Shown: piece after piece, positions 37,901-50,069 of the stretch | Layout: each line of letters opens with the position of its first letter | How positions within the stretch are numbered: position 1 is the first letter of the stretch | Source of the DNA: Sindora glabra | Lineage: Eukaryota > Streptophyta > Magnoliopsida > Fabales > Fabaceae | Direction: 5' to 3' | Assembly: GCA_020226215.1 (NCBI GenBank) | Contig: CM035234.1 | Span: forward strand, 51,835,275 to 51,899,274 | Length of the DNA stretch: 64,000 bases | Translations under genes and position numbers: made by a program | The notes under the pieces: generated by a model | The model's input: only the letters and a program-made list of their open reading frames with translations | Told to the model about the DNA's origin: nothing | Databases searched by the model: none

Positions 37901-39766
37901 TCCTTTGTTTGCATATTTGGGGCTAGGATTTGGAAGAAGTTATGATTTATTATTATATTAATAATATATTAATATATCATCAGATTTTATTATATATTAA
38001 TTTTTTTAAAAATAAATATAATGTATTATATAATAATTAACAATTAATAATTAAATTTTATATGTCCCACTATATCATTACAATAATCTCTATCTCTATC
38101 TATATCTATATTTATATTTATAAATTATATATTAATTGTGATATTTTTTACTTTTTATGATAAGTATTATATCTATAATTTATCATGTGTTAATTTATTA
38201 TTTTTTCTCCATCTATATTCTAATATTAAATCAATTTCTAATAAAAATTTGAATTTAAGTTATTTTTATTTGCAACTAAAATTCATAAATATCAAATTAT
38301 TCCAATTTTACAAAAAGTTCCTTAAAAGCTTCTTCAAATTACATTTTTATATGTTTACAAATTGAAAACTAATACCACTAAATAGTATCAATATAACATA
38401 AAATATTTTATTATAAGTTTTTTTAAATAGTTAAAGATCTAATTTTATTGAATTATTTCACTATATATAATATATTTTAACTCTTAAATGACATTTAGAA
38501 ATTTTTAATTTTAAATTTAAATATGTAATAATTAAAAAATAAACATAAAAATAATATTTTTATAAGTTTTTTTTATATTTAATACTCTCATCTTACCAAA
38601 AAAAATAAAGACCTACGCATTGCATGGGTTTTATTCTCATAAAAAGTTTCCTAAATTATATTTAAGTTTTGTTTCTTTTCTTTTTTATCACCTTTAGTCA
38701 TTTGAAAGCTATCATTTTTTTAAATGAGAGTTTTCATATTCATTTTCAATATTTGTAAATATTTTCTCTTATTATGTTTAACCTTTTGAAGTTGCTTGAT
38801 CCAAAAATTTGTAACTTAATTGGTTCTCATTATATTAATGGATTCTTGATGTGTAAAATTATAAAAGTATACACTTTTTATATAATTTATTTCATTAGAT
38901 AAATTTTTTGACTATTTCACACTATTTAACAATAAAAGTACAATTTTAAAGGAAATTATGAAAGGAAAAGAGCTACTATATGAACATGGATTATTAGTTA
39001 TGAAATTTACAAATCTACAATTAACAATACATATGAATAGATCATTTTTTATTATCTTAAATTTGTCTAAAAATATTGAAATTAACAAATACAATATTTT
39101 GTATTATGAAATTTTACTTTTGTCTAATTTTATTTGAAACTTTTTTATTTTTTTATCTTCATTTGATTCAATTAGAAATTTTTTTTATCCTTATCTTTAT
39201 CTCATTTTACATCCAACTTAAAATTTATAAAGTTTTATTTATAATAGACTTTCTTTTCATTTTCTTTTGATAAAATTGCCATTTGCTTCCATAAGTAAAT
39301 AAACAATTCAACTTATACTAATTTGTCAAATGAGCATTTATTATTAAATATCTCAAAATTTCATTGTCATTTAGTGGATTTTCACTATAATAATTTTAAA
39401 TTTTTTATTTCACATTTTTTGTATTATATTTCTAAATAATTTTATTGTTTCTTTTACTTTTTTTCTCTTGTATGTCATGAACATATTTTTCTTTTAAAGA
39501 TTCGATACCCATTGCATACTTGTCCTTTGTTTACTATATTATATTTTTCCTTTGTTTACTATTTTGTATTTTGATTATATTTGAAGAAAGAAACTTTATT
39601 ATAATATATCTTTTAGAATATACTAAATATAAGTTGGTCATTAGTGTTTTCCAATCAAAAGCTATTTCTCTTTTTTATGTGAATTAAAAAATATAAAATA
39701 TTTGATATTAAAATATTAAAATTTAGTTGACATGTATGTCATGATTTGTAGATTTTAATGAATTAT
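34921..39766. other. AT-rich intergenic DNA
   Basis: No genes supported; scattered short open frames are AT-rich and without domains. An A14 run sits at about 34420, an (ATTA)n run at 37679-37700 and a CTATAT/CTATCT run at 38088-38120. 35935-36000 has a somewhat GC-richer segment (CAAACCCAACCCGATCTTAAC) of unknown origin. Confidence 0.5.
37486..37935. repeat. Interleaved local duplications
   Basis: AAATAAAATTCATTA...AATTAATTAATT...ACATACATACTGCTTAA (37488-37560) recurs at 37652-37720. TTTCTTTCAATTTATTCC...GCATTTTTGGAGTAGGGG (37570-37615) recurs at ~37880-37930. The spacing differs (about 164 and 313 bp), so at least two duplication events occurred. Confidence 0.6.
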
Positions 39767-40413
39767 TTGCAATATAAAATTATTACTTTTAAAAGTTTAT
39801 TTCATGTTGTAATATAATAAATAAAAATATATTATATTATCATTAAAAATTTATTCTTATCATAAATCATGTTATTAAATATTAATACTAATGATAATAA
39901 TTATCTCAAAAATGCTATTTAATTAATGTAATGTTTGAATTTAAAATTAATTACTCATTTGAACGTTAAGTAAAATAAGTAGAGATATAACTTTTTTTTC
40001 TTAAAGTTGTTGGCTATATATTAATTAATTTTTTGTCTAATCATTTTTATAAATAATTAATATATGATTATAATATCATATTATTGAAATAAATATTTAT
40101 ATGTAATATAAAATTATTACTTTCAAAAATTTATTTTATACTCTAAGTTGATAAGTAAAAAATATATTACCATTGAAAAATTTATTCTTATCATAAATTA
40201 TATTATTAAGTATTAATAATAATGATAATAATTATATTAAAAATAATATTTAATTAATATAATATTTTAATTTAAAATTAATTATTTAGTTAAAATTAAA
40301 TAATTAATAATTTTTTTTAAATTATTAATTATATATTAATTAAATTTTTATTTAATTCTTTTTATAAATAATTAATATATAATTATAATATTATATTATT
40401 AAAATAAATATTC
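39767..40413. repeat. Tandem duplication, 334-bp period, two copies
   Basis: 39767-40100 and 40101-40413 align along their full length, e.g. AATATAAAATTATTACTTT at 39771 and 40105, and TTTATTCTTATCATAAAT in both. The second copy has lost part of a GAACGTTAAG...GTTGTTGGC segment present in the first. Non-coding and extremely AT-rich. Confidence 0.85.
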
Positions 40414-40429
40414 GTCCATATTTTGGATG

Positions 40430-41120
40430 ACATTTATAGCATGTTTGGAATGGTAGAAATGGGGGGAGGGGAAGAAGTAAGGGAGGAGAAGTTAGGGGAG
40501 AAATAATGAATTTCACCTATTTGGATGCATGAAGAGAAATAGGAGAAGAAAGAAGTCTGGGGCTAAAAAGTATTGTGGGGCCCATCGTCAAACTTCTCTC
40601 TAAAAGTAGGGAGAAGAAAAGAGAAATCTGGGCAATTTTTTAGTCTTTCCACACAATACCCTCGCCTCCTCCTTCTCCCATATCCTATTGTCATGCCTTC
40701 CTTCTTTCTTTCTTCTTAGTTTACACTGTTCGCTACTTCCTCTACTACTTTTTAGTGCTCTAGATAGTGGGATCCATTTGAGCTAGGCTTCACCGAAGTC
40801 CTGCAATCAACGATTGCTGCAGCTTAATTTCATTACTGTAGACCAGTTGGTGGAGGTAAGAATGACTGTCTAATGTGCTCTCCCTTTGCTGTTGTTTTCT
40901 GTCTCTGTGAAGGATTGTTGGAAGAGGCCTCGGATTCGAAGATTGTTGTTCACATGGAAGAAGATACATCACTAAGGACAAGATATGTTGGCGATGGAAT
41001 GCGTCCAAATAGTCGCTAAAGGGAGATCCGGGGGCTCAAGCTACTGATCTACTAGCCTCGGCCGAGTTCCAATATCCGAGTCGCCTAGATCGGATTCAAT
41101 TTAGTGGTGACTTGGAATCA
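40430..41120. other. GC-richer island in AT-rich DNA, unclassified
   Basis: Base composition rises sharply relative to both flanks. It starts with a G/A-rich stretch (GGTAGAAATGGGGGGAGGGG) and ends with CTCGGCCGAGTTCC and GATACCCGACCTAGG. No open frame has a recognisable domain; a 72-codon frame on the minus strand (40790-41008) is not convincing. It could be a captured gene fragment or a non-autonomous element. Confidence 0.4.
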
Positions 41121-42344
41121 TTGGATACCCGACCTAGGTCAATTTTTTTTAATTTAAAATTTTCTATTTTTTAGTATAAATAATATACTTTTTCAATTTT
41201 AAAATTTTAAATATTAATTTTCAATTATTAATATAAATAATACATACCTTATTTATCAGTTTAATGTTGCACCATTGTATTTGGTGGTAGATATTAATTT
41301 AAATATATCCCCTGTTTATCAGTTTAATAATATATACCTTGTTTATTAGTTTTAAAATTTTTAAATATTATAATTTTCTTTATATAATAGTTTAAAATTA
41401 CCTGTTAATATTGCGTGATTGTCTTTAGTGGTAGATACAAATATAATTTTTAGTTGAGGTTTATGCAATATGTGAGGAATAGCTTATTGCTTGGACATTT
41501 GTCTTATAAAATAAAAATTATAATTAGTGTGAATTTGAGAGATTATGAAACCTATTTTATGTAGATTTGTTAATAATATGTAAAATTAGAATTGCAAAGA
41601 AATAAATTAAAATTTTGTTTCATGGTAGTTAAAGTGCATAAATTTGTTTTCAGACATGGAAATGCAACACTATAGGAGCATCACAAAAACAAACTTACTT
41701 TGGTCATTTTTCATCTTTTGACATTATGTACTCAATATTTAGCTATGACAATTGTGGCTTACGAATGTGCTATTTGTTGTAACTATATCTCTACAAATAG
41801 ATAACATCATTGTAATAAATGTATAAATTGTTTAATTTGATTCACAAGTATTGAATGAACCAGCATTACTTGTTGCCACCGTGTTGGCATAATGTGAGGT
41901 CGCTCAAGATGGACTTATAGGGAATGGTTACATTGGGATGGAAGGTGATTTGGAAGCAAAATTAGGATTTAATATTCATTACCTTGTATATTAGTAGATC
42001 TTGTATTAATCGAGCAAAGTGAACCTAATTTCTTTATGTACTGTATGTGATGATGGGAGCCTGAATTATGAATTGTATATTCGTGTTGTGTATTATTGTA
42101 CTTATGTATAATTTAAAGTACTTCTAGTCGCCAGTCATAAAAGGATTCAACCTTATTGCCTATTACCCATTTACTTAGAAGACTAAACTTAATTACTGGA
42201 TAACATTGGATAACAAGGTCAATTATTCCATACTAGCTTGGCTATAACAATTCAGCTAAAAAAATGCTATAAAGGAACTGAATGATAAAAGGCATTGATT
42301 ATGAGGATACTTTAATTAAACTCTTATAACAGCCTTTTTTTGTG
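41121..42344. other. AT-rich DNA, nothing recognised
   Basis: No open frame above background, no repeat partner seen in the window. Confidence 0.45.
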
Positions 42345-43045
42345 TAGATTATGAAATTCAAAATTTATTTAATGAAAAATACCTAATTATGAAAATAGAC
42401 ATTGTATGTATTTTTTTTAGATATTTTAAGAAATATTTTACCTATGATAAATTTTTATTTTGAGTTCTATTTTAGAAATATATCAATTATATTTTTAGAA
42501 TTTATTATTTTAAACAACATATCTATCTTCATTTTTTATATCAATTATATTTTTAGAATTCATTAATTTAAAATTCAGCATACTTTTACTAAGCAACTAA
42601 ATTTGAATTCTTAGTATTTACGTGTTTATATATATTCTTTCATTGTTAGCTTTTATAAATTTAATTCAATATAAATATATGATTATTATTAAATATAATT
42701 AAATGAACTTTATATAATTATATTTTTATTAATTAAATTGTATTAATCACAGAAATTTATTGTAATAAATACAAAATTTTTCTTTGTATTGTATATATCA
42801 CTACATCTGCCAAACATTATGAATAGTAAGTTGTTTTCTTTTTTTTGTGCATATTTTGAAAGTCAATATTTTTTGAAAAGGAAAAATACCTAACTATGGA
42901 AATATTGTATGAATTTTTTTAGATATTTTAAAAATATATTTAATTTGTGATTTATTTCTAATTTGAGTTTTATTTTAGAAATTGAAATTGTATTTTTTTA
43001 AAATTCATCTTTTTAAAATATATATTTATCTTCCTCTTTTATATA
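42345..43045. repeat. Direct repeat pair (~190 bp, ~505-bp offset)
   Basis: 42345-42540 and 42850-43045 share AAAAATACCTAA.TATG.AAATA, TTTTTTTAGATATTTTAA and GAGTT.TATTTTAGAAAT blocks. Intervening DNA is AT-rich and non-coding. Confidence 0.7.
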
Positions 43046-43075
43046 TAAGGGCACAATAATTATTTCACACATATA

Positions 43076-43476
43076 CAACTTCTTTTACTCTTAATTCCTC
43101 TTTTTTCAAATAAAAAAAATCACTTCTCTTTTAATTTTTTTTTCTTAATTTTCTCTTTTCCAAACAATATAAAATTTTTTTCTCTCCTTTCACTTTTTTT
43201 TCTTTCAACTTTTTTCTCTCTTAATTTCTTTCCGCTCGCACTTCGTTCCAAAAACAAAGCATTTGTATACCATAATCAACTTCTTTTGCTCTTAACTCCT
43301 CTTTTTTCAAATAAAAAAAATCACTTCTCTCTTAATTTTTTTCTTAATTTTCTCTTTTCCAAACAATATAAATTTTTTTTCTCTCCTTTCACTTTTTTTC
43401 TTTCAACTTTTTTCTCGCTTAATTTCTTTCCGCTCGCGCTTCGTTCCAAAAACAAAGCATTTGTATACCATAATCA
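43076..43476. repeat. Pyrimidine-rich tandem duplication, 201 bp x2, upstream of the U-box gene
   Basis: 43076-43276 and 43277-43476 are almost identical: CAACTTCTTTT.CTCTTAA, TCCGCTCGC.CTTCGTTCC and CATTTGTATACCATAATCA occur in both. The copies end 280 bp before the U-box start codon, so they lie in the promoter or 5' untranslated region. High identity implies a recent event. Confidence 0.95.
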
Positions 43477-43756
43477 TCCGTCAACTCCAATTTATCCCTT
43501 CGTTGAATATTGGCTCTGTCAACTTAGAAGTCCGCGCTAATGCCAATATTTGGCCGTTCTCTCTCCAAAAGCCTGGCGCGGAAGCGCAGCCAATCTCAAC
43601 TCATGGAATGAACATTTGGTTGAGAATTTTTGTCATAACTCAAATCATGTAGCTTCTTTTTCTTCTTTGCCGTCGTTGTTTTCTGGTTGAACGCTGCTTG
43701 GGTCTGACACGGATTCCGATGCTTAGCCATCACCCACCGCCTGTTTTGCCCGACAA

Positions 43757-46700
43757 ATGACGTCAGCACTCGCGCCATCAGGGTCCTTGCCTCTGGCTTC
43801 CGCCATTGACTCCATCAACCGTTCGTTCTCCAACCTATGCACCTTCTCGGAGGAGCATCACTTCTCGTTTGAGAACTCGCGACGATTTGCTGGTTTCGCA
43901 CGCCGACTTCAGCTTTTCTGCAACCAGCTTCTCTCGTCGTTGCATTCACCACTGGAGGCTTTCCCGGTTTCGGTGCAGACTGGCCTGAAAGGAATCTCGG
44001 GCCATCTCTCCAGAGCTGCTGAAATTGTTTCCATTTATGAGAAAAGTAGCAAGATTTTGGTGTTGATTAACTGCAGGTCACTCTGTTCTTCCCTTCAAGA
44101 GCACACTATTTCTATCGGAGGTTGGCTCGCATTGCTAGAGACAGCTCTTCAAGAGCACCCAGAACTTCGGAAGAAGGCCTCTGATCTCTGCAGAGACATG
44201 AAGCTTGCGCAGTTCAGAGTACATTATCCATTCACTAGCTATTCTGCGTTCCTTGTGTTACTCTTTGTCTCATACTTCTTTAATTGTGTGATGATAGGTC
44301 ACAGAAAACGAAGAGAGACTGCAGTGTACATTAGAAAAAGAAGGGCAAGGAAGACAGACAAGCAAAGCAGTGCAAAGTGCTATTGTAATGGATCTAGCTC
44401 GGGCTTTAGGGATTGATCACGATAACTGTGATGAGTTATCAAACCAAGTACAACTCTTCAAGAATGACCTCTTGCGCACAAATTCTGTATCAGAGAGGAC
44501 GATTTTGGTTTCTTTGGAAAGAATTTTGGATAATTGGTCTCTTGAGCCTTGCATTGTGACCCGGGAATTAGAAAATATTGAAGATGATGTTCCCATTTCT
44601 GCATTCAAAAATTTCCTCTGCCCATTGACAAAGGAAGTGATGAAGGACCCAGTAGTGCTGGAGTCTTCTCAGACCTATGAAAGGACTGCTATTGAGTACT
44701 GGTTTGAAAGGTGTAAGGAGGACGGCCGATATCCAACTTGTCCAGTAAGTGGGAGTGCTCTTAGTTCATTGGAGTTGAAACCCAATATTGGATTGGCAGG
44801 GGCAATTGAAGAGTGGGTTAACAGGATTGTTGAGCATCAAGTCAAGTTTGCAATGCAACATCTGAGTGAAGAACCCCTGTCTATTGATCATGTTGAGCGG
44901 GCACTAGATAAAGTTCATAAGGTTTCAGAAGAGCACACCAGTAGCAGATACGTAGTCAGGAATGCTGGTATCGTGCAGCTGATAGTAAAGGTGCTTAGTA
45001 ATAGCTCAAAGACTATTGGATCGCGTTTGAGAAGCAAAGCTTTAAAGGCTTTAGTTAGCATGGCTAAGGACGAAGAAAGCAGGGTTAGTTGTAATTCTTT
45101 CAATATTTACTTAATTTTTACTACTAATATTTTTTTTTTCTTTTTCATATTATGAAGTGGGAATTGATACAGAGTTTAAACGGTCCAGATAAGAGAAACG
45201 CCTTGTTATCTCTCTGACACGCCTCATCATATGAAAGCCTTTGGGCTTGGATTATGGACAAAGCACATGCCTACCATATTTAATTTTAATTAGAGTTGGG
45301 GGAACAGCAGGATTTGAACCCTTGGCTTTGATACTTGGACTGTTTGATCCAAACATTTATGCTATCAGGAAAAGGTCTAGGATCGATTAAATTATGTCTC
45401 TTACATTTTTTTAAAAACTTTTATTCATCACCCATACCTTTTATAGTGGCAGTTTAAGTTATCCTATAGAAAAATGAATCTACAATTAATACTTTGAAAG
45501 ATAATTAACTATGGAATGGACAGTATAATCTAAATTGATTGGTTTTTCCTAATGTCACCAAAATTTCTTGCATGTTTCTCTTTATGCCATAAGTTGGGGA
45601 ATATGATCCAAACGCAAAAACAAATGAATGACGGCTTTTACTTGATTATCACCTTCTATAACTATTTTGCAAGTTACAAGCATGGGAAACATGCATGATA
45701 ATTAAAAATTGAAATACCCTATCATATCTGCTGCCATGTAATGGATGGCTCCAAGAGAAAACAAGGAGGAAATAACAAAAATATGGTCTCGTTTTGATGT
45801 CAGCTAAAATGTTTCTCAGGATCTTGCTTGTTATGTTGTATGTGGCATCTTTCTGTGGAAAATTAAATTATGATCTTGCATGAAGGGTTTCTTTTAAGCT
45901 TTAATGCTTTTAGCAATGACACACAATTTGCGGGAAAATTGTTAGAAATGGAAGAAGTGAAGGAATTATTTACAAAGTCATAAATTATACAATATTTGTC
46001 TCATTGTGCTTGTACAGCTAATTGTCCTGTTGCTTTGGTCATACAGTTTTCTGATGGTTCTGACCCATATAATGTTATGGTTGATCATACAAAGTTCTAC
46101 ATACATGCAGAAAATAATGCTTGAAGGAGGTATTACAAGATTAGCTGTACATAGTCTTATTGGGAGCTCAGAGAAAGAGAGAGAAACTGCTGTCAAGTTA
46201 TTACTTGAGTTCTCCACTGATGAAGCTTGTTGCATAAGGATTGCATCTGAGAAAGGTGCATTAGTTCTACTCTCAAGTATGGCAGGAAATCTGGAGTATC
46301 CCGTGTTGTCCAATTTAGCTGAGGAAGTCTTGAGGCAGTTGGAGAGGGTAGAGGATAATGTTCAATGCTTAGCAGCAGCTGGAAGATTTGAACCTTTGCT
46401 TTCACGGTTGCGTGATGGTACATGTCTTACTAGTCTCTTTGTCTTCCATATGGGAATAGTCAAATTATGAAGGTGATAATGCTGATGATTATAAATCGAC
46501 TTCTAGAAGTATATTCTTCTACAAACAAATGAAAAAAGACCTTTATAAAATTGCTTTAAAATTAAAACTTTATAAATCAACTTCCAGGAGCAATTTTCCC
46601 TTTTTCAGGGTGTTCGGCTGACACATTAAATTGCCCTGAAATGACAGTGGGACCTATTATTTTTCTGTCAGAGAGAAGCATGGTATTTTAGCTTTTCCTC

Positions 46701-49319
46701 TATAGCCAAATCAGAAGCTGGAAATATAATAACTATCTTAGACTAGAGTACCCTTGATCAAAATTAATCATGAGAAGGAATCTCTGTTGGCATTTATCTT
46801 ATATTGATTGACTATAAAACCTTGAATTAGAAAACCAATTATGTTCGTGCATGATTTGATCAGTTTTTGAATATATATTTAATTGGTTTAACAGGTCAAT
46901 TCTGGTGCAGGTTCATATGATGTAAAGATAGAGATGGCCTGTCTGGTGGGAAGGATGACACTAACAAATGCCAGCAAAGAACAGATTGCAAGACAAAGTG
47001 CTAGATTACTGGTTGAACTGCTGTCTAGACCAGAAGGAAGGTCACCGAGTTTGCAAGCTTTATATAACTTGTCAGGACTGGATGATAATGCCACCATCCT
47101 CCTTGATTCTGCAGCCCTGCCATCGCTTGTGGAAATTCTTTTTGCTGGCCAGGAACCTTCCATGTATGAGTTGAAGACTCTGGCTGCTTTAACAATTGCA
47201 AATATAGTGTCCAAGCCAGGGCACTGGGAATTAGCGTATGCTGATAAAGAGGGCAATTCAATACAATCAGAACATATTGTTTTTGGCCTTTTGGGGCAAT
47301 TAAAGTGTGAGTCCTCTCAATATCAAGTGTCTGTTCTTCACATTCTTTGTGGGATTGCATCATCTCCTCAGGCATCTGGTAAATTCTTCCCTTTTAGTTT
47401 TATATATGTGATTGTCTTCTCCCCATTATTTCATCATGCTTTCCTTAGGAATATTTTATAATCAATTTCAAGCTGATTTGTCCACTTTTGACTGGCTTTA
47501 TATTTTTTGCACTTAAGTAGTGTTAAATTTCAATTTGTTTAATTTGCCAATGTTTCATAAGATATATATATACAAGCTCTAATGTTCTATCTCTGCAGAA
47601 GTTAACTTTTAGATGCTAGAAAGAATGCCTCTGTTACCTCAGAAAAGTATTGCAGAATTTCCATTTTTATTACCATTTTCTTTCCAACCAGCATTGTTTA
47701 TGTCACCATAATAGCTTAGAAGGGTAAAGCAAGTGCCAACTTTCCTGAATATGCTAACATCCTTTCTTCAAATGTATCATTTTTCTTTGATTTCAGTGTC
47801 GAAGTTTACACAATAATCCATTACAATTTAGACCTATGGTAGATGAATTTCATGCTTTGGTTAGTAACTAAACAGCATTGAACCTAAAGTTAGAAGAAGT
47901 CCATGCATCTGGCTGGTTAAAGTTTCAGTCAAGAGTTATAATTTCCTGTTATTGTTGTTGGCATTTGTTTTCTTGTTTCTTTCTTTTCAGCTTTGTAGAC
48001 AAATAAATATAGAATTTTTTTTTATTTGATCATATTTATTGGATTCTACACTTAAAAGCTAAACACTGCAATGTTATGTTGAACAACATCTTATATGTAT
48101 AGGATATCTTGCTTCTGTGGGGTGAACTTACTACGTTGTCTTAGCTATATATGCTGATTTCTTTCGGCATGGTGCATGATGATTTACATTATTTTTTTAC
48201 CCAGAGTTAGTAGCCTCACACATCAAATCTGGAGATGGCCTTAAAACAGTCAAACAATTTCTTGAACACCCAGAAGTAGAATGCAGAATATATGCTTTTA
48301 AGCTTACAAGACTGCTCTCTGAATGGTTCAGTCATGATCTAGCAAATGAGCTCAGAATTTCCAACAGTCTTACTGTGTTGAAAGAAAAATTGTTAGATAA
48401 CCAAGCCACAGATGATGAGAGAGCAGATGCAGCATGTATACTTGCCAACCTTTCAGTCTCTGAAGATGAAGTAAGGACACTTTTAAGTGGTGATTTTGTG
48501 CGATGGACAGTAAATACTCTCAGGAACCAGCAGCGAAGCTCTAATGCAAGGATTTCTCAAAGTGCATCAGGCATTCTGGAAGGTCTTCTGGGTCTCTTAC
48601 TTCACTTCACTAGTATCCTTGATCAGCAAACTGTTGGTGTAATTAGAGAAAATCGTCTTATGGCCATTTTCTGTGAGCAGCTGGATTTTACATCCAAACC
48701 GAGGATAAAAGCGCTAGCTGCCCTTGGATTGAAAAACTTATCTGAATTTGGGAAATCAGTTGCTGCTAGGGCGTCCGAGACTCCAACTCCTAACAGCTTC
48801 TGCTTTTCCTTGTTATTTATCTGTGGAAGGGCCTCCACTCACTCTTCCATATGTCCCATTCACAACTGTCTCTGCAAAGATGATAATCAGTTGTGCCTTC
48901 TTAAAAGCAACTGCATTAAGCCATTGGTTGATCTTCTTAATGATAATGACACTAGTGTTCAGGTTGCTGCCATGGAGGCACTTTCAACGCTAGTATTAGA
49001 TTCCACATCTAATAGTTTCAAGAGAGCAGTGGATGAGCTTGAACGGCTTGGCGTGGTTGAAGCTGTCATCGCTCTTTTCACAGAGGTCAGGTCTGGAGAG
49101 CTTCAAGAGAAGACAATTTGGATGATAGAGAAAATACTAAGAGCGGAAAATCATACCCAACGGCATTCACTCAATCAGTCTCTGGTGAGGGGCTTAGTTG
49201 AAGCCTTTAAGCATGGGAATACCAACACTCGTAATCATTCTCAAGATGCTCTTACCCACCTAAAGCAGATATCAGGTGTCAGTGGAAAGACTTCGAGTCA
49301 AACTCGGACTCAAAGATAG
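43757..49319 (+). CDS. U-box/armadillo-repeat E3 ubiquitin ligase, PUB42/43/44-like
   Basis: Predicted E3 ligase: the U-box recruits an E2, armadillo repeats bind substrates. Five exons: 43757-44218, 44298-45083, 46111-46417, 46911-47378, 48205-49319. All introns are GT-AG and phases are compatible, giving 3138 nt (1045 codons plus TAG). The N-terminal helical region (residues ~1-250) is followed by the U-box at about 257-333 (FLCPLTKEVMKDPVVLES, TYERTAIEYWFER, CPVSG, NIGLAGAIEEW), then armadillo-type repeats to the C-terminus (e.g. GALVLLSSMAGN, LQALYNLSGLDDNA, LKALVSMAKDEESR). The ATG at 43757 is the first ATG of this open frame and the reading fits the family. The nearest known group is the Arabidopsis PUB42/43/44 (SAUL1) clade; length fits PUB42-type members (~1000 residues). 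Orthology to one gene is not established. The gene has no frameshift or stop and looks functional. Confidence 0.93.
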
Positions 49320-49973
49320 CCGCAGTGATGATAATGTCTGTAGAATAAGCAATCACATTGCTCTGGTATAGCTAAGTAGAAAACTTGCACGCTGGCGTGT
49401 TAAATCTAACATTGTAATGTCACCATAGGGCTGTTCATGATGTATTTTTTCTTACAACAATTACCTAGGGAGCCTGAAATTGTTAGAAAATGGTGCTCCT
49501 TTGGGGACTGGGATCCTCTATATAGGAAATTGACATTAACATTATTGATATTCGAAGAGAGGTACAATTTCTAAGAAAATTGATGGGGGTAAAGTTAAGA
49601 GGGAACCCATAATCTTTTAATCCGACTCTAATTTTTTAACTTGCACCTATTATTTTAGTACAAAAGAAGACTAATGCATCTATCCTTTTTATTTTTATTT
49701 TAAAGTTTAAACCTTGTCCTTTGAGAGGGGGCCTTCCTCAAAAAGTGTTTGTAATTGTGTGGTAAAAGATTTTCTTTCCTCTCCATGGTCGCTTTAAAGG
49801 TCCCTGGTTCTCATGGTGTACATGCTATTCTTTCAAAATTAAGGGAACAAAGTGTGTGATTCTATTTGTAAGGCTATCAAAGAAATCTTTTGTAATCCAC
49901 CTTTGATTAAGCAGTATAATTGTAATATTTCCAAGGAGGAGGTTATGGTACACCACTATTCAGTGGTGTATCA

Positions 49974-50064
49974 GTACACCACCAGATCTAACTGTTGATT
50001 AAGTTTATTTTTATGAAAGGTGAAATTCTATATATTTGATTAATGGTTAGATCTGGTAGTGCAC
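49974..50064. mobile_element. Small foldback (MITE-like) element
   Basis: Arms GTACACCACCAGATCTAACT (49974 on) and its near-complement ending at 50064 form a ~29-bp stem (49974-50002 with 50036-50064) around a ~33-bp loop. A further GGTACACCACTATTC/GTGGTGTA mini-palindrome precedes it at 49948-49970. It lies ~650 bp past the U-box stop codon. Confidence 0.65.
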
Positions 50065-50069
50065 CATAG

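Noticed and set aside
38138..39270. Several Phe/Lys/Asn-rich open frames
   Set aside because: Composition matches very AT-rich non-coding DNA and there is no domain, conserved motif or plausible splice structure.
43286..43652. Open frames upstream of the U-box ATG
   Set aside because: They arise from the translated pyrimidine-rich duplication and overlap each other; no similarity to U-box proteins.
43806..43988. Alternative open frame overlapping U-box exon 1
   Set aside because: Arg/Ser-rich out-of-frame shadow of the real exon.
45285..45335. tRNA gene in the U-box intron
   Set aside because: Only a B-box-like element is present; no cloverleaf can be drawn.
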